NCBI GenBank assembly: GCA_041918675.1
Contig: JAYRVF010000013.1
Location: 62,001-126,000, forward strand
Source of the DNA: SCUB01 sp041918675
Lineage (GTDB): Bacteria; Pseudomonadota; Alphaproteobacteria; Rhizobiales; Xanthobacteraceae
DNA: 64,000 bases
Reading direction: 5' to 3'
This document shows positions 10,893 to 19,654 of the stretch, piece by piece. The notes under the pieces were generated by a model. The model was not told the origin of the DNA. It saw only the letters and a program-made list of their open reading frames with translations, and did no database searches. Both the position numbers and the translations under genes were made by a program. Numbering within the stretch: the first letter of the stretch is position 1; every line of letters begins with the position of its first letter.

Positions 10893-11666
10893 GTGAGCGG
10901 AATAATCGCGGAAACCAGGGATCGCGTCCGTTTCATCACCCTGAACCAGCCGGACAGGCATAACGCCTTCGACGACGCCCTCATCGGCGAACTGACCGCC
11001 GCCTTCGAGCGCGCCGCGGCCGAGGACGACCTTCGCGCCGTGGTGCTTCAGTCGGTCGGGCGCAGCTTTTCGGCCGGCGGCGACATCAACTGGATGCGGC
11101 GCATGGCCGACTACGACCGCGAGCGCAATCTCGCCGACGCGCGGGCGCTGGCGCGGCTGATGCGGGCGATCGACATCTGCCGGCCGCCGGTCATCGCCGT
11201 CGTTCAAGGCGCGGCCTATGGCGGCGGCGTCGGGCTCGTCGCCTGCTGCGACCTCGTCGTCGCGGCGCCGGAGGCGAGTTTCTGTCTTTCCGAGGTCAAG
11301 ATCGGCATCATCCCGGCGGTGATCTCGCCCTATGTCGTGCGGGCGATCGGCGCGCGGCAGGCGCGTCGCTATTTCCTCACGGCCGAAGTCATCCCGGCCG
11401 CGACCGCCAAGGCGATCGGGCTCGTCCACGAGGTCGTTCCGGAAAGCACGCTGGCGACGACGCGCGAGGCATGGCTCGCCGCGCTCAAGGCCAATGGCCC
11501 GAACGCGGTCGCGGCCGCCAAGGACCTCGTCGCCCATGTCGCCCCGATCGAACCATCAATCATCGACTGGACCGCCGAACGCATCGCCGATCTGCGCGCC
11601 TCGGAGGAAGGACAGGAAGGGCTCAAGGCTTTCCTCGACAAGCGCGCGCCCGCCTGGCGGGACTGA
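10893..11666 (+). CDS. Enoyl-CoA hydratase/isomerase, methylglutaconyl-CoA hydratase-like (LiuC-like)
   Basis: This 257-residue crotonase-fold protein has the oxyanion-hole segments FSAGGDINWMRRMADYDRE and VQGAAYGGGVGLVACCDLVV. The stretch SEVKIGIIPAVISPYVVRAI and ARRYFLTAEVI match what I recall of methylglutaconyl-CoA hydratases (LiuC/GnyH/AUH) of leucine degradation, which hydrate 3-methylglutaconyl-CoA to HMG-CoA. GTG 10893 follows GGAGGT by 5 bases; the frame is open further upstream but that part lacks homology. A second crotonase gene and HMG-CoA lyase follow, supporting the assignment. The carboxylase that would make its substrate is not in the window, so another acyl-CoA substrate is possible. 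Confidence 0.8.
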   Translation: MSGIIAETRDRVRFITLNQPDRHNAFDDALIGELTAAFERAAAEDDLRAVVLQSVGRSFSAGGDINWMRRMADYDRERNLADARALARLMRAIDICRPPVIAVVQGAAYGGGVGLVACCDLVVAAPEASFCLSEVKIGIIPAVISPYVVRAIGARQARRYFLTAEVIPAATAKAIGLVHEVVPESTLATTREAWLAALKANGPNAVAAAKDLVAHVAPIEPSIIDWTAERIADLRASEEGQEGLKAFLDKRAPAWRD

Positions 11667-11804
11667 CGCGCCATTCATCGCCGCGTCCTCAGCGCGGCAT
11701 TGCTCGCCCCCGGCATTGCCGGCTATTTTGTCCCGCCTCGCGGGTGGCCGGCGCGCCGCTCCGCGATTCGCGTTGACCAGCGTTCCGTTCCCGGAGAAAC
11801 CGAA

Positions 11805-12572
11805 ATGTTCGCGATTGCCGTTGAAGGTGCGTGCCTTGTCGTTACCATGGAGCGTCCGCCGGCGAACGCCCTCAACGAGGAGTGGATCACCGCGCTGACG
11901 AAGATCCTCGACGACCACGAGGACCACGACGACCTCAGCATCATCCGCTTTCGCTCGGGCCTGCCGCATTTCTGCGCCGGCGCCGACATCGACCTTCTGG
12001 CCGAGCGGCTGGCGGACGCTGCCGGCATCGCCGCGATGGTGGAAATGGTGCGGCGGCTTCAGGGCGTGTTCGCGCGCATCGAGCGCTCACCGCTCGTCTC
12101 CATCGCCGAAATCAACGGCACCGCGCTCGGCGGCGGCTGCGAATGGGCGCTTGCCTGCGATATCCGCATTGCCGCCGACACCGCCAAGATCGGCCTGCCG
12201 GAAGGAAAGCTCGGCCTGCTGCCCGCGGCCGGCGGCACGCAGCGCCTGACCAAATTATGCGGACCGGCGGTCGCGCGCAGGCTCATTCTCGGCGCCGAGA
12301 TCATCAGCGGCAAGGAAGCCGCTGCCATCGGCATGGTGACGGCATGCTGTCCGGCGAGCGATCTGGAGCGCGTCGGGCGCGAGACCGCCGAGCGCCTGGC
12401 GATGACGCCGCGCACCGCGCTCGCCGCCAACAAGCGCTGCATCGCCGCCGCGCTCGACCGCAACGTCGACGGCTACGAACTCGAGATCGACATGACGCGC
12501 GCGCTCTACAAGACGCCCGAGGCGATGACGCGGCTGAAGAATTTCCTCGCGCGCCGCAAGCCCAAGACGTGA
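11805..12572 (+). CDS. Enoyl-CoA hydratase/isomerase family protein
   Basis: This second crotonase has 255 residues. The oxyanion-hole segments are FCAGADIDLLAERLADA and EINGTALGGGCEWALACDIR, and a glutamate sits in LPEGKLGLLPAAGGTQRL, the pattern of enoyl-CoA hydratases with general acid/base Glu. It keeps the usual C-terminal trimerisation helices. ATG 11805 follows GGAGAA. It lies 138 bases after the LiuC-like gene and 43 before HMG-CoA lyase on the same strand, so the three genes probably form one unit for breakdown of a branched or aromatic-derived acyl-CoA. It is clearly divergent from its neighbour and not a recent duplicate. Confidence 0.85.
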   Translation: MFAIAVEGACLVVTMERPPANALNEEWITALTKILDDHEDHDDLSIIRFRSGLPHFCAGADIDLLAERLADAAGIAAMVEMVRRLQGVFARIERSPLVSIAEINGTALGGGCEWALACDIRIAADTAKIGLPEGKLGLLPAAGGTQRLTKLCGPAVARRLILGAEIISGKEAAAIGMVTACCPASDLERVGRETAERLAMTPRTALAANKRCIAAALDRNVDGYELEIDMTRALYKTPEAMTRLKNFLARRKPKT

Positions 12573-12615
12573 GGCGGCCGCGGGCGCGACGATCGCAAAG
12601 GATCGGGAACCGGCG

Positions 12616-13509
12616 ATGAATCTTCCCACACGCGTCAAGCTCGTCGAGGTCGGCCCGCGCGACGGACTGCAGAACGAGCCCGCGCCGGTTTCCGTCGCGG
12701 TCAAGGTCGGGCTCATCGACAGGCTCGGCGAGGCGGGCATGCCGGTTATCGAGGCCGGCAGCTTCGTCAGCCCCAAATGGGTGCCCCAGATGGCCGACAC
12801 CGCCGCCGTCATGGCGGCGATCAAGCGCGTGCCCGGCGTCTCCTATCCCGTCCTCGTTCCCAACATGGAGGGCCTGGAAGCGGCGATCGCGGCCGGCGCG
12901 ACGGAGATCGCCGTTTTCGGCGCGGCGTCGGAAAGCTTCTCGCGCAAGAACATCAATTGCTCGATCGCCGAAAGCCTCGCCCGTTTCGCCCCCGTCGTCG
13001 AGGCCGCCCGCGCGCGCGGCATCAAGGCGCGCGGTTATGTGTCCTGCGTGCTCGGCTGTCCCTATGAGGGCGCGATCGCGCCCACGGCGGTCGCGGACGT
13101 GGCGGCGCGGCTGGTCGCGCTCGGCTGTTATGAGATTTCGCTCGGCGACACCATCGGCGTCGGCACGCCCGGCGCGGCGCGGGCGATGATCGAGACGGTC
13201 GCCGCGCGCGTGGCGCTCGACATGCTCGCGGTGCATTTCCACGACACCTACGGGCAGGCGCTCGCCAATATTTTCGCCGCGCTGGAACTGGGCGTCGCCG
13301 TCGTCGACAGCGCGGTGGCCGGTCTCGGCGGTTGCCCCTACGCCAAGGGCGCCACCGGCAATGTCGCCTCCGAGGACGTGCTCTACATGCTCGACGGACT
13401 CGGCATCGAAACCGGCGTCGACCTTCGCCGCCTGAAGGCGGCCGGCGATTTCATCTGCGCCGCGCTCGGACGCGCGACCGGCTCGCGCGTGGCGCGGGCG
13501 TTGTCCTGA
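12616..13509 (+). CDS. mvaB: Hydroxymethylglutaryl-CoA lyase
   Basis: HMG-CoA lyase cleaves HMG-CoA to acetyl-CoA and acetoacetate, the last step of leucine catabolism. The 297-residue TIM-barrel protein starts with VEVGPRDGLQNE, the family signature that carries metal and substrate ligands, and contains SFVSPKWVPQMAD, HFHDTYGQALANI and GLGGCPYAKGATGNVASEDV with the catalytic cysteine. Length is normal. It is the third gene of the plus-strand unit and converges on the acyl-CoA dehydrogenase, whose stop lies 18 bases away. Confidence 0.95.
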   Translation: MNLPTRVKLVEVGPRDGLQNEPAPVSVAVKVGLIDRLGEAGMPVIEAGSFVSPKWVPQMADTAAVMAAIKRVPGVSYPVLVPNMEGLEAAIAAGATEIAVFGAASESFSRKNINCSIAESLARFAPVVEAARARGIKARGYVSCVLGCPYEGAIAPTAVADVAARLVALGCYEISLGDTIGVGTPGAARAMIETVAARVALDMLAVHFHDTYGQALANIFAALELGVAVVDSAVAGLGGCPYAKGATGNVASEDVLYMLDGLGIETGVDLRRLKAAGDFICAALGRATGSRVARALS

Positions 13510-13527
13510 CGGACCGCGCCCCGGCGC

Positions 13528-14715
13528 TCACTCGTCCTTGGCCACGGCCGCCCGCATCACCTCATTGGCGATGACGAGACGCTGGATCTCGCTCGCGCCC
13601 TCATAGATGCGCAAGGGACGGATTTCGCGGTAGAGATTTTCCACCATCGTCTCGGCGACCACGCCGATGCCGCCGTGAAGCTGCACCGCCATGTCGATGA
13701 TCTGTTGCGCGGTCTCGGTGCCGAAGAGTTTCGCCATCGAGGCCTCGCGCGTGATCCGCCGGCCGAGCGTGTCGCGCGTCCAGGCCGCGCGGTAGACGAG
13801 GAGCGCGATCGCGTCGACGCCGGTCGCCATGTCGGCGATCTTGGCCTGCGTGAGCTGAAACGCGCCGAGCTTCTTGCCGAACACCTCGCGTATTTCGACG
13901 CGCGACAGCGCCTCGTCGAGCGCGCGGCGGGCGAAGCCGAGCGCGGCCGCGCCGACCGTGGTGCGGAACACGTCGAGCGTGCCCATCGCCACTTTGAAGC
14001 CCTCGCCCGGCGCGCCGACCATGGCCGAGGCCGGCACCCGCATGTCGGTGAAGCTGATCGTCGCGATCGGATGCGGACCGATGACGCGGAGCCGCTCGAC
14101 CATCTCAAGCCCCGGCGTTCCCGCCTCCACCGCGAAGGCCGACAGCCCCTTGGCGCCCGGCCCCTCGCCCGTGCGCGCGAAGACGACGTAATGATCGGCG
14201 ATGCCGCCGTTCGAGATCCACGTCTTGGTGCCGTTGATGATGTAATCGGAGCCGTCGCGCGCCGCCGTCGTGGTCATGGAGGCGACGTCGCTGCCGGCGT
14301 TGGGCTCCGACAGCGCGAAGGCGGCGATCGCCTCGCCGCGCGCGACCGGCGTCAGAAAATGTCGGCGCTGCGCCTCGGTGCCGAACAGCGAGATCGGCCC
14401 GGAGCCGAGCCCCTGCATGGCGAAGGAAAAATCGGCGAGCCCTGCCGTGCGCGCCAGGCGGTCGCGCGCCAGGCACAGCGTGCGCACGTCGAACGCGGCC
14501 CCGGCCGAAACGCGCACCGACGCTTCGAGAAAGCCCGCCTCGCCGAGCGCCTTCACCAGCTTGCGGCAGGTCGCGTCGAGCTTCTTCTGGTCGTGGCCGT
14601 CGCCGGCCGCGTGCGCGATGGCGACGATCTCCGACTTCGCGAATTCCTCGATCCGCGCGGCGAATTGCCGATGCGCGTCGGTAAAGAAGGGCCAGCCAAG
14701 ATATTCGGGTTGCAT
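13528..14715 (-). CDS. Acyl-CoA dehydrogenase
   Basis: This 395-residue flavoprotein shows the family order: an N-terminal helical domain, FALSEPNAGSDVASM and TKTWISNGGIADHYVV of the FAD-binding beta domain, then the C-terminal helical domain with QLHGGIGVVAETMVENLYRE and LRIYEGASEIQRLVIANEVM. It oxidises an acyl-CoA to the 2-enoyl-CoA and passes electrons to ETF. The substrate is not clear; an isovaleryl- or short branched-chain acyl-CoA would suit the convergent hydratase and HMG-CoA lyase genes. ATG 14715 follows GAGGA. A perfect 14-base palindrome lies about 100 bases upstream and may be its operator. Confidence 0.92.
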   Translation of the reverse strand: MQPEYLGWPFFTDAHRQFAARIEEFAKSEIVAIAHAAGDGHDQKKLDATCRKLVKALGEAGFLEASVRVSAGAAFDVRTLCLARDRLARTAGLADFSFAMQGLGSGPISLFGTEAQRRHFLTPVARGEAIAAFALSEPNAGSDVASMTTTAARDGSDYIINGTKTWISNGGIADHYVVFARTGEGPGAKGLSAFAVEAGTPGLEMVERLRVIGPHPIATISFTDMRVPASAMVGAPGEGFKVAMGTLDVFRTTVGAAALGFARRALDEALSRVEIREVFGKKLGAFQLTQAKIADMATGVDAIALLVYRAAWTRDTLGRRITREASMAKLFGTETAQQIIDMAVQLHGGIGVVAETMVENLYREIRPLRIYEGASEIQRLVIANEVMRAAVAKDE

Positions 14716-14813
14716 GATTTTCCTCGCCGGATCGCGCCAAGCTCGACCGCCCGCGTGGGGGCCGACGCCTCTTCCCGTCGCGGCGCGAACGCGGCCGCGC
14801 GGGTGGCTCTGAT

Positions 14814-14827
14814 CGAATGATCATTCG
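14814..14827. promoter_or_regulatory. Candidate operator palindrome CGAATGATCATTCG
   Basis: A perfect 14-base palindrome sits about 100 bases upstream of the acyl-CoA dehydrogenase start (minus strand). Palindromes of the type GAATGNNCATTC are typical of TetR-family operators controlling acyl-CoA genes. No regulator gene is adjacent, so the binding protein is unknown. Confidence 0.5.
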
Positions 14828-15437
14828 CGGGTTGTTAGGACGGACGGCTGGACCACATCGCAAGCCGCCAAAATGGTCCATCGAATTCATGCTAGGCCGG
14901 CGCATCCGAACCGTCAAACGGACGTGATCGGCCCATGGCCGGCGGCGGCCGGGGTGATCGCGGCGGATTGGAGCCGCCGGCCGCGGCGGAAAGAAGTGGT
15001 CGGTCTATTTTTGCTCCGCCTGTCGTGACGCGTTCGTGCGCGTGACCTTGCCGCGTTCACGCGCGCCGAAGCGCGTGCCTTCGTCGAGGACGACGCGCGC
15101 CGCCTCACCGCCCGCGTCGCTCGCGTTCGTCTCCGTGCGCACGCGGCGCGATTTCGATTTCCGAAGCGTCGCGGCGATGTCACGACATCATCGGCGCTCG
15201 GTCGCGGTCTCGCTGGAAAACGTCAACGCCCCGCGCCTCGCCATGCGCGCGCTCGCGATGATTGATGTTTTAGATAGCGCGACCCTTGCGAGCGAAATCG
15301 ACGGCGCGCGAATGCGATTTGAAGAATTCCAATGAAGTTGATCGATCACGCGTCGCTTGAATAGATCGCAACTTAACATCGCATCATCGGATCGTTTTGA
15401 GTTATGAAATTCGGAAACAAATCGTCGCGGCTACGGA
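14828..15437. other. Long intergenic region before the glycan cluster
   Basis: About 600 bases carry no supportable gene. Open frames on either strand here are Arg/Ala/Ser-rich and have no start context. From about 15240 the sequence becomes more AT-rich (ATGATTGATGTTTTAGATAG, then GATCGCAACTTAACATCG), which is where a promoter for the glycosyltransferase operon would be expected. Confidence 0.45.
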
Positions 15438-16832
15438 ATGATACGTATGCTTCCAAAACGCAGCAACGCGCTTGCCCACTCGCGCCTGGCGTTTGAACTT
15501 GGCGCGCTGACGATACTCGCGCGGCAGAACTGGCTTTTCTCGGAATCGCAGATCTGGCGATTTGGGCGCTCGGCCGAAAAACGGGCGCGGATGCTGCGCG
15601 ATTTCACGCACGCCGCGCCGGCGCCTCGGAAACATGAACCAAGCCGCGAAAGCGCGGCCAACGATGAACGGAAACCATTCGCGCTCCCGCGCGCGCGGAA
15701 TGGCATGGCGCTTTTCGCCGCCGATTATCCGCCGCTGTTCGATCAACAAAGCGGAGGGCTGCGGCTCAAGACGATCATCGACATGGTCGGCAAGCAGGGC
15801 TGGCAAATTCTGTTCGCCTCGAGCATGAAGTCATCGAAACTTCCCGGCGTGCTCGCCAGCGAACAAGGACGCAAACACTACGAGGAGGCGCTCGAGCGCC
15901 ACGGCGTGGTTCGTTTCGCCTACGGCGCGGAGGAACTCGACGCCGCGCTCTCCGACTCCGGCGTTTCAATTCGATATGCGTTTCTGTCGTTTCCAAGGGT
16001 CGCGAACGAATTTCTTCCGCTGGTGCGCGAACTCCACCCGTCGGCGAAAATCATCTATGACATGGTCGACTTTCACGGCTTGCGACTCGACCGCGCCGCC
16101 GCGCTGCGTGGCGATGGCGCGATCGCGGCGCAAGCGGCGAAGATGAGAGCGCTTGAAGTCGACCTTGCCAACAAGGCCGACATCACCATCGCGATCAGCG
16201 CCGAGGAAAAAGCGGCCATGCTCGATCTCGCGCCGATGGCCGTGGTCGATGTCCTGCCGAACGTGTTCGAACCACCGAGCGCGATGCCGCCCGGTCCGAA
16301 CGGCCGGCGCGACATTCTGTTCATCGGCGGCTTCTGGCATGAGCCGAACAGCGACGCGGTCAGGTGGTTCGTGAAGGAGATTTGGCCTCGCATTCGCGAA
16401 CACTTGCCCGAATGCCGCTTTCTTATCGCCGGCAGCAATCCCGGCCTTGAAGTCCAGGCTCTCGCGAAGGAACCCGGCGTCGAGGTGCTGGGTTACGTCG
16501 CCGACCTCGAACCCCTGTTCGGCGCGGTTCGCGTTTGCGTCGCGCCGCTGCGCTACGGCGCGGGCGTCAAGGGAAAGGTCGGCCAGAGCATGACCCATGG
16601 CGTGCCGGTGGTCGCGACCAAGATCGGCGCCGAAGGCATGGGCCTCGTCCATGGAGAGCATGCGCTGGTGGCGGACGATCCGGCCGCGTTCGCCGAAGAC
16701 GTCCTGCGATTGATGAAGGACGATGTCCTTTGGCGAAAGCTGCAATGGAAAGCCCTGACGCACATCATGACTCGCTTTTCCGTCGAAGCGTTGAGCCAGA
16801 AGATGAAGGAACTGTTTCGTGCGGGAGGTTAG
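15438..16832 (+). CDS. Glycosyltransferase, GT4/GT-B type
   Basis: The 464-residue protein has a C-terminal half typical of GT-B glycosyltransferases: DILFIGGFWHEPNSDAVRWF, then RFLIAGSNPGLEV, GYVADLEPLFGAVRVCVAPL, and the donor-binding region RYGAGVKGKVGQSMTHGVPV with a conserved VVATKIGAEGM loop. The first 85 residues are basic and show no clear domain. An internal start at MALFAADYPPLF (about residue 90) would give a more family-like N terminus, so the start is uncertain. It begins a run of overlapping genes on the plus strand (its stop overlaps the next start by 14 bases). Sugar and acceptor are unknown. Confidence 0.85.
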   Translation: MIRMLPKRSNALAHSRLAFELGALTILARQNWLFSESQIWRFGRSAEKRARMLRDFTHAAPAPRKHEPSRESAANDERKPFALPRARNGMALFAADYPPLFDQQSGGLRLKTIIDMVGKQGWQILFASSMKSSKLPGVLASEQGRKHYEEALERHGVVRFAYGAEELDAALSDSGVSIRYAFLSFPRVANEFLPLVRELHPSAKIIYDMVDFHGLRLDRAAALRGDGAIAAQAAKMRALEVDLANKADITIAISAEEKAAMLDLAPMAVVDVLPNVFEPPSAMPPGPNGRRDILFIGGFWHEPNSDAVRWFVKEIWPRIREHLPECRFLIAGSNPGLEVQALAKEPGVEVLGYVADLEPLFGAVRVCVAPLRYGAGVKGKVGQSMTHGVPVVATKIGAEGMGLVHGEHALVADDPAAFAEDVLRLMKDDVLWRKLQWKALTHIMTRFSVEALSQKMKELFRAGG

Positions 16833-17529
16833 ACCGCGGGTCCTTTGCGCCGGTATCTATCTCGCCGATCGCGAGAATACCGCCCAGCACGTGACCGACA
16901 TTCTATCGCGAAGCCGAACAATCGACGTGGTGCAACGCTGGATCGCGCTCGCGCCCGCCGGCGGCGCGGCGGAGGTCGCCGGCACTCTCGCGGTCATGAC
17001 GCAACAAGCGCCGAAGTGCCCCCTGCTCAATCAACTTCTGCGCGACATCGACTCATTCGACTGGGTTTTCCTCGTCGACGACGACATTGAGATCGCCGAG
17101 GGCTTCGGCGACGCGTTGATCGCCGCCGCCAGGTATCTGGATTTCGCCCTGTTTCAGCTCGCGCGCACGCTTGACAGCTATATCGATCATCCATTCGTCG
17201 CGCGGTTCGCGGGCCTGCTCGCGCGGCGGACGCGTTTCGTCGAGATCGGCCCCGTCGTCGGCATGCGCCGGGACGCGGCGCGGCTTCTCCTGCCCTTCGA
17301 CGAGCGAAGCACCATGGGATGGGGGCTCGATTTCGTCTGGCCCGCCCGTATCGAGAAAGCCGGATTGCGCATGGGGATCATCGATGCCGTTCCCGTCGCG
17401 CATCGCATACGCAAGCCGGCCTCGGGCTATTACCGCACCGACGCGCTTCACGAAATGGACCAGACGCTAGCCGGCGAGCCGCATCTCGACGCATCCGAGG
17501 CGTTCCGCGTTCTTCAGGTGTTTACGTGA
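16819..17529 (+). CDS. Putative glycosyltransferase-like protein with DDD motif
   Basis: The 236-residue product contains FDWVFLVDDDIEIAEGF, an acidic DDD motif after a hydrophobic strand, as in metal-binding GT-A glycosyltransferases. MGWGLDFVWPARIEKAGLRM resembles the second conserved block of such enzymes. It has similarity in style to DUF707-type proteins, but I cannot name a family with certainty. GTG 16819 overlaps the preceding gene by 14 bases and its stop overlaps the next ATG by one base, so translation of the three genes is probably coupled. Likely role: sugar transfer in the surface glycan cluster (inference). Confidence 0.6.
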   Translation: MREVRPRVLCAGIYLADRENTAQHVTDILSRSRTIDVVQRWIALAPAGGAAEVAGTLAVMTQQAPKCPLLNQLLRDIDSFDWVFLVDDDIEIAEGFGDALIAAARYLDFALFQLARTLDSYIDHPFVARFAGLLARRTRFVEIGPVVGMRRDAARLLLPFDERSTMGWGLDFVWPARIEKAGLRMGIIDAVPVAHRIRKPASGYYRTDALHEMDQTLAGEPHLDASEAFRVLQVFT

Positions 17530-18617
17530 TGCCGGCCATTTCCGCGATAGTGACGACGCACAACCGCGCCCACCTCCTCCCGGCGGTGCTCGACGCGCTG
17601 GAGCGACAGACGCTGCCGGCCGCCGACTTCGAGATCGTCGCGATCGACGATGGCTCCAGCGACGCAACGCTGGCGCTGCTCGGCGCATATGCCGGACGAT
17701 TGCCGCTGCGCGTTTTCCATCAGCAAGCCAGCGGTCTGGCCGCGGCCAGAAATCTCGGACTCTACGCCGCGCGCGCGCCAATCATCGTGCTCCTCGACGA
17801 CGACGATGTCGCCGACGCCGACCTGCTTCGCGCCCATCTGGTCGCGCACCGGGCGCATCCCGAGCCGGAAACGGCCATCCTTGGCTTCACGCGCCTCGCG
17901 CCCGAGGTCGCGCGCTCACCGTTGATGCGCCACGTCACCGGCGCCGGATCGCAATTGTTTTCCTATGGCTGGATGAAGCCGGGTCAGGTCTTGGGCTACA
18001 CCGAGTTTTGGGGTGGGCGAGTTTCCTGCAAGCGAGACTTCCTGCTCACGCACGGCGTTTTCAACCCACTGTTCCGATTCGGCTATGAGGACATCGAATG
18101 CGCGTGGCGGTTGCGCCCGCATGGATTGCGGGTGATCTATCAACCCGCCGCGTCCGCATCGATGATCCGCTCCATCGCTTTCGACGATTTCTGCCGCCGC
18201 TCCTATCAACAGGGTCGGTCCCAGGTCCAGTTTTGCCGGCTCCATCCGGATCAGGAGGTCCGCGAGTATTGCGAAGTGGACAAATCCCTCGACGCCTGGG
18301 CGACCCAATGGAGCGAGTACGCCGCGATCCTGCGGCACGCGCGCGAACTCGACCGGCACGCAACGGCGCGCGGCGATGCCGGCACGCCGCTTTCCGCCGT
18401 GGAGCAGCGGGAGCTTGACGCCGCCTACCGCGAGGCCTTCTTTCTTTCCCGCGCCAAGGGTGTCGTTGACGCGATATGGCTTTCGGAGAATGCCGCGCCG
18501 GAATCGAGCGCAGGCGGATTTGGGTTGCCGGGAGACTTCGCGGAGCTCATGACCAGGCTCGACGCGTCACCGCCACGCCCGCCGGAGCGGCTCGCGGCAT
18601 CCACGTCGGCTTCCTGA
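17529..18617 (+). CDS. Glycosyltransferase family 2
   Basis: The 362-residue protein starts with the GT2 pattern ISAIVTTHNRAHLLPAVLDA, continues with VAIDDGSSDATLALL, GLAAARNLGLYAARAPIIVL and the metal-binding LLDDDDVADADLL. The acceptor-side motif FGYEDIECAWRLRPHGLRV follows, the ED being the usual catalytic-base region. The last 100 residues form a helical extension. It starts at the ATG overlapping the stop of the preceding gene (TGATG), so the longer upstream frame was rejected. It is probably cytoplasmic or membrane-associated and acts on a surface glycan; donor and acceptor are not predictable. Confidence 0.9.
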   Translation: MPAISAIVTTHNRAHLLPAVLDALERQTLPAADFEIVAIDDGSSDATLALLGAYAGRLPLRVFHQQASGLAAARNLGLYAARAPIIVLLDDDDVADADLLRAHLVAHRAHPEPETAILGFTRLAPEVARSPLMRHVTGAGSQLFSYGWMKPGQVLGYTEFWGGRVSCKRDFLLTHGVFNPLFRFGYEDIECAWRLRPHGLRVIYQPAASASMIRSIAFDDFCRRSYQQGRSQVQFCRLHPDQEVREYCEVDKSLDAWATQWSEYAAILRHARELDRHATARGDAGTPLSAVEQRELDAAYREAFFLSRAKGVVDAIWLSENAAPESSAGGFGLPGDFAELMTRLDASPPRPPERLAASTSAS

Positions 18618-18832
18618 AACCTTGATTTCGCGGCCGGCGCCGAGATGCCGGCATGGCGGGCGAAGCAAGCGTGCATGATCGCGAACGGACGTCGTCGCGG
18701 ACGCGCGGTTTGGGGGTTGCCTTGGCGGTGTTGTTGCCTGTTAATGGCCGGCGATGAGCCAGCCCATCGCGTCGGCGACGCGGTCGATACGCGCGGCGCG
18801 CCGATGGCTGATGACCGTTGTTGAGTGGGGGA

Positions 18833-19654
18833 ATGACGTTGAGACACGCGATCGTTTGCACCGTGGGCCGTTCCGGATCGACGTTGTTGATGGGACTCCT
18901 CAACTCGCAGAAAGGTGTCCTTCTCACCGGCGAGAACTCCAACGTGCTCGCCAGCCTTTTTGATGCGCACCAGCAGATCGTCGTCACCAAGACCTTCGCC
19001 ACGATTGACGCGAATTCGACGCATCCCTGGTACGGCGCGGACCGCGTCGATAGCGATCGCTTCGTCGAGAACGCCAGCAAGACGGTTCACGACCTGCTCT
19101 GGCCACGGGTCGACGCTTCGATCGACTTGCTCGGCTTCAAGGAAATCCGCTGGTTGGATTACGCGATCGGGTCGCGAAATCTCTGGAGCTATTTGAACTT
19201 CATCGAGAGTTTGCTCTCCGATTGCCATTTCATCCTGCTTACCCGGGAGATCGATCAGATCATGCGATCGGGCTGGTGGGTGAGGCATCCCCCGCGGGAT
19301 CTCCGCTGGCAGATCGAGACCTTCTATCTGCTGATGCGCAACGCGCCGGTGGCCAGGAAATTCGAGATCGACTACGCCGAGCTCGCCGATTTGGGCCGGC
19401 TCGAAGAACTGTTTCGGTTCCTGCGAGTTCCATTTGACAAGGAGAGCGCCAAGCTCGTCCTGAGCGAACGGCACAGCTATCAGACGGAGGAGATCGACCG
19501 CGTCTTGCGCGAGAACATCCGCCAGCGAACGCTCATCGAGCAACAGGCCGCCGAAATCGACCAGCTCGGAGAACAACTGGCCAGGGAGCGCGCCGCCCAA
19601 CGCGCGGCATCGCCGATGCGGCGGTTCGCGAGCCTGTTTCGACGAGGCGAATGA
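18833..19654 (+). CDS. Sulfotransferase family protein
   Basis: The 273-residue protein begins IVCTVGRSGSTLLMGLLNSQ, the 5'-phosphosulfate-binding loop of PAPS-dependent sulfotransferases. LLTREIDQIMRSGWWVRHPP is the expected position of the 3'-phosphate-binding segment (R-x7-S-like), and FEIDYAEL with LFRFLRVPFD is the typical C-terminal dimer/PAPS region. The last 50 residues form a coiled coil rich in Q, E and R. ATG 18833 follows GGGG. Its last four bases overlap the next gene (ATGA). Together with the APS kinase encoded 1.1 kb downstream, it implies sulfation of a glycan or other surface molecule. Confidence 0.85.
   Translation: MTLRHAIVCTVGRSGSTLLMGLLNSQKGVLLTGENSNVLASLFDAHQQIVVTKTFATIDANSTHPWYGADRVDSDRFVENASKTVHDLLWPRVDASIDLLGFKEIRWLDYAIGSRNLWSYLNFIESLLSDCHFILLTREIDQIMRSGWWVRHPPRDLRWQIETFYLLMRNAPVARKFEIDYAELADLGRLEELFRFLRVPFDKESAKLVLSERHSYQTEEIDRVLRENIRQRTLIEQQAAEIDQLGEQLARERAAQRAASPMRRFASLFRRGE

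Noticed and set aside
14914..15183. Minus-strand frame of 89 codons before the glycan cluster
   Set aside because: Mostly Arg, Ala, Ser and Thr with no structure, typical of a chance frame in GC-rich intergenic DNA.
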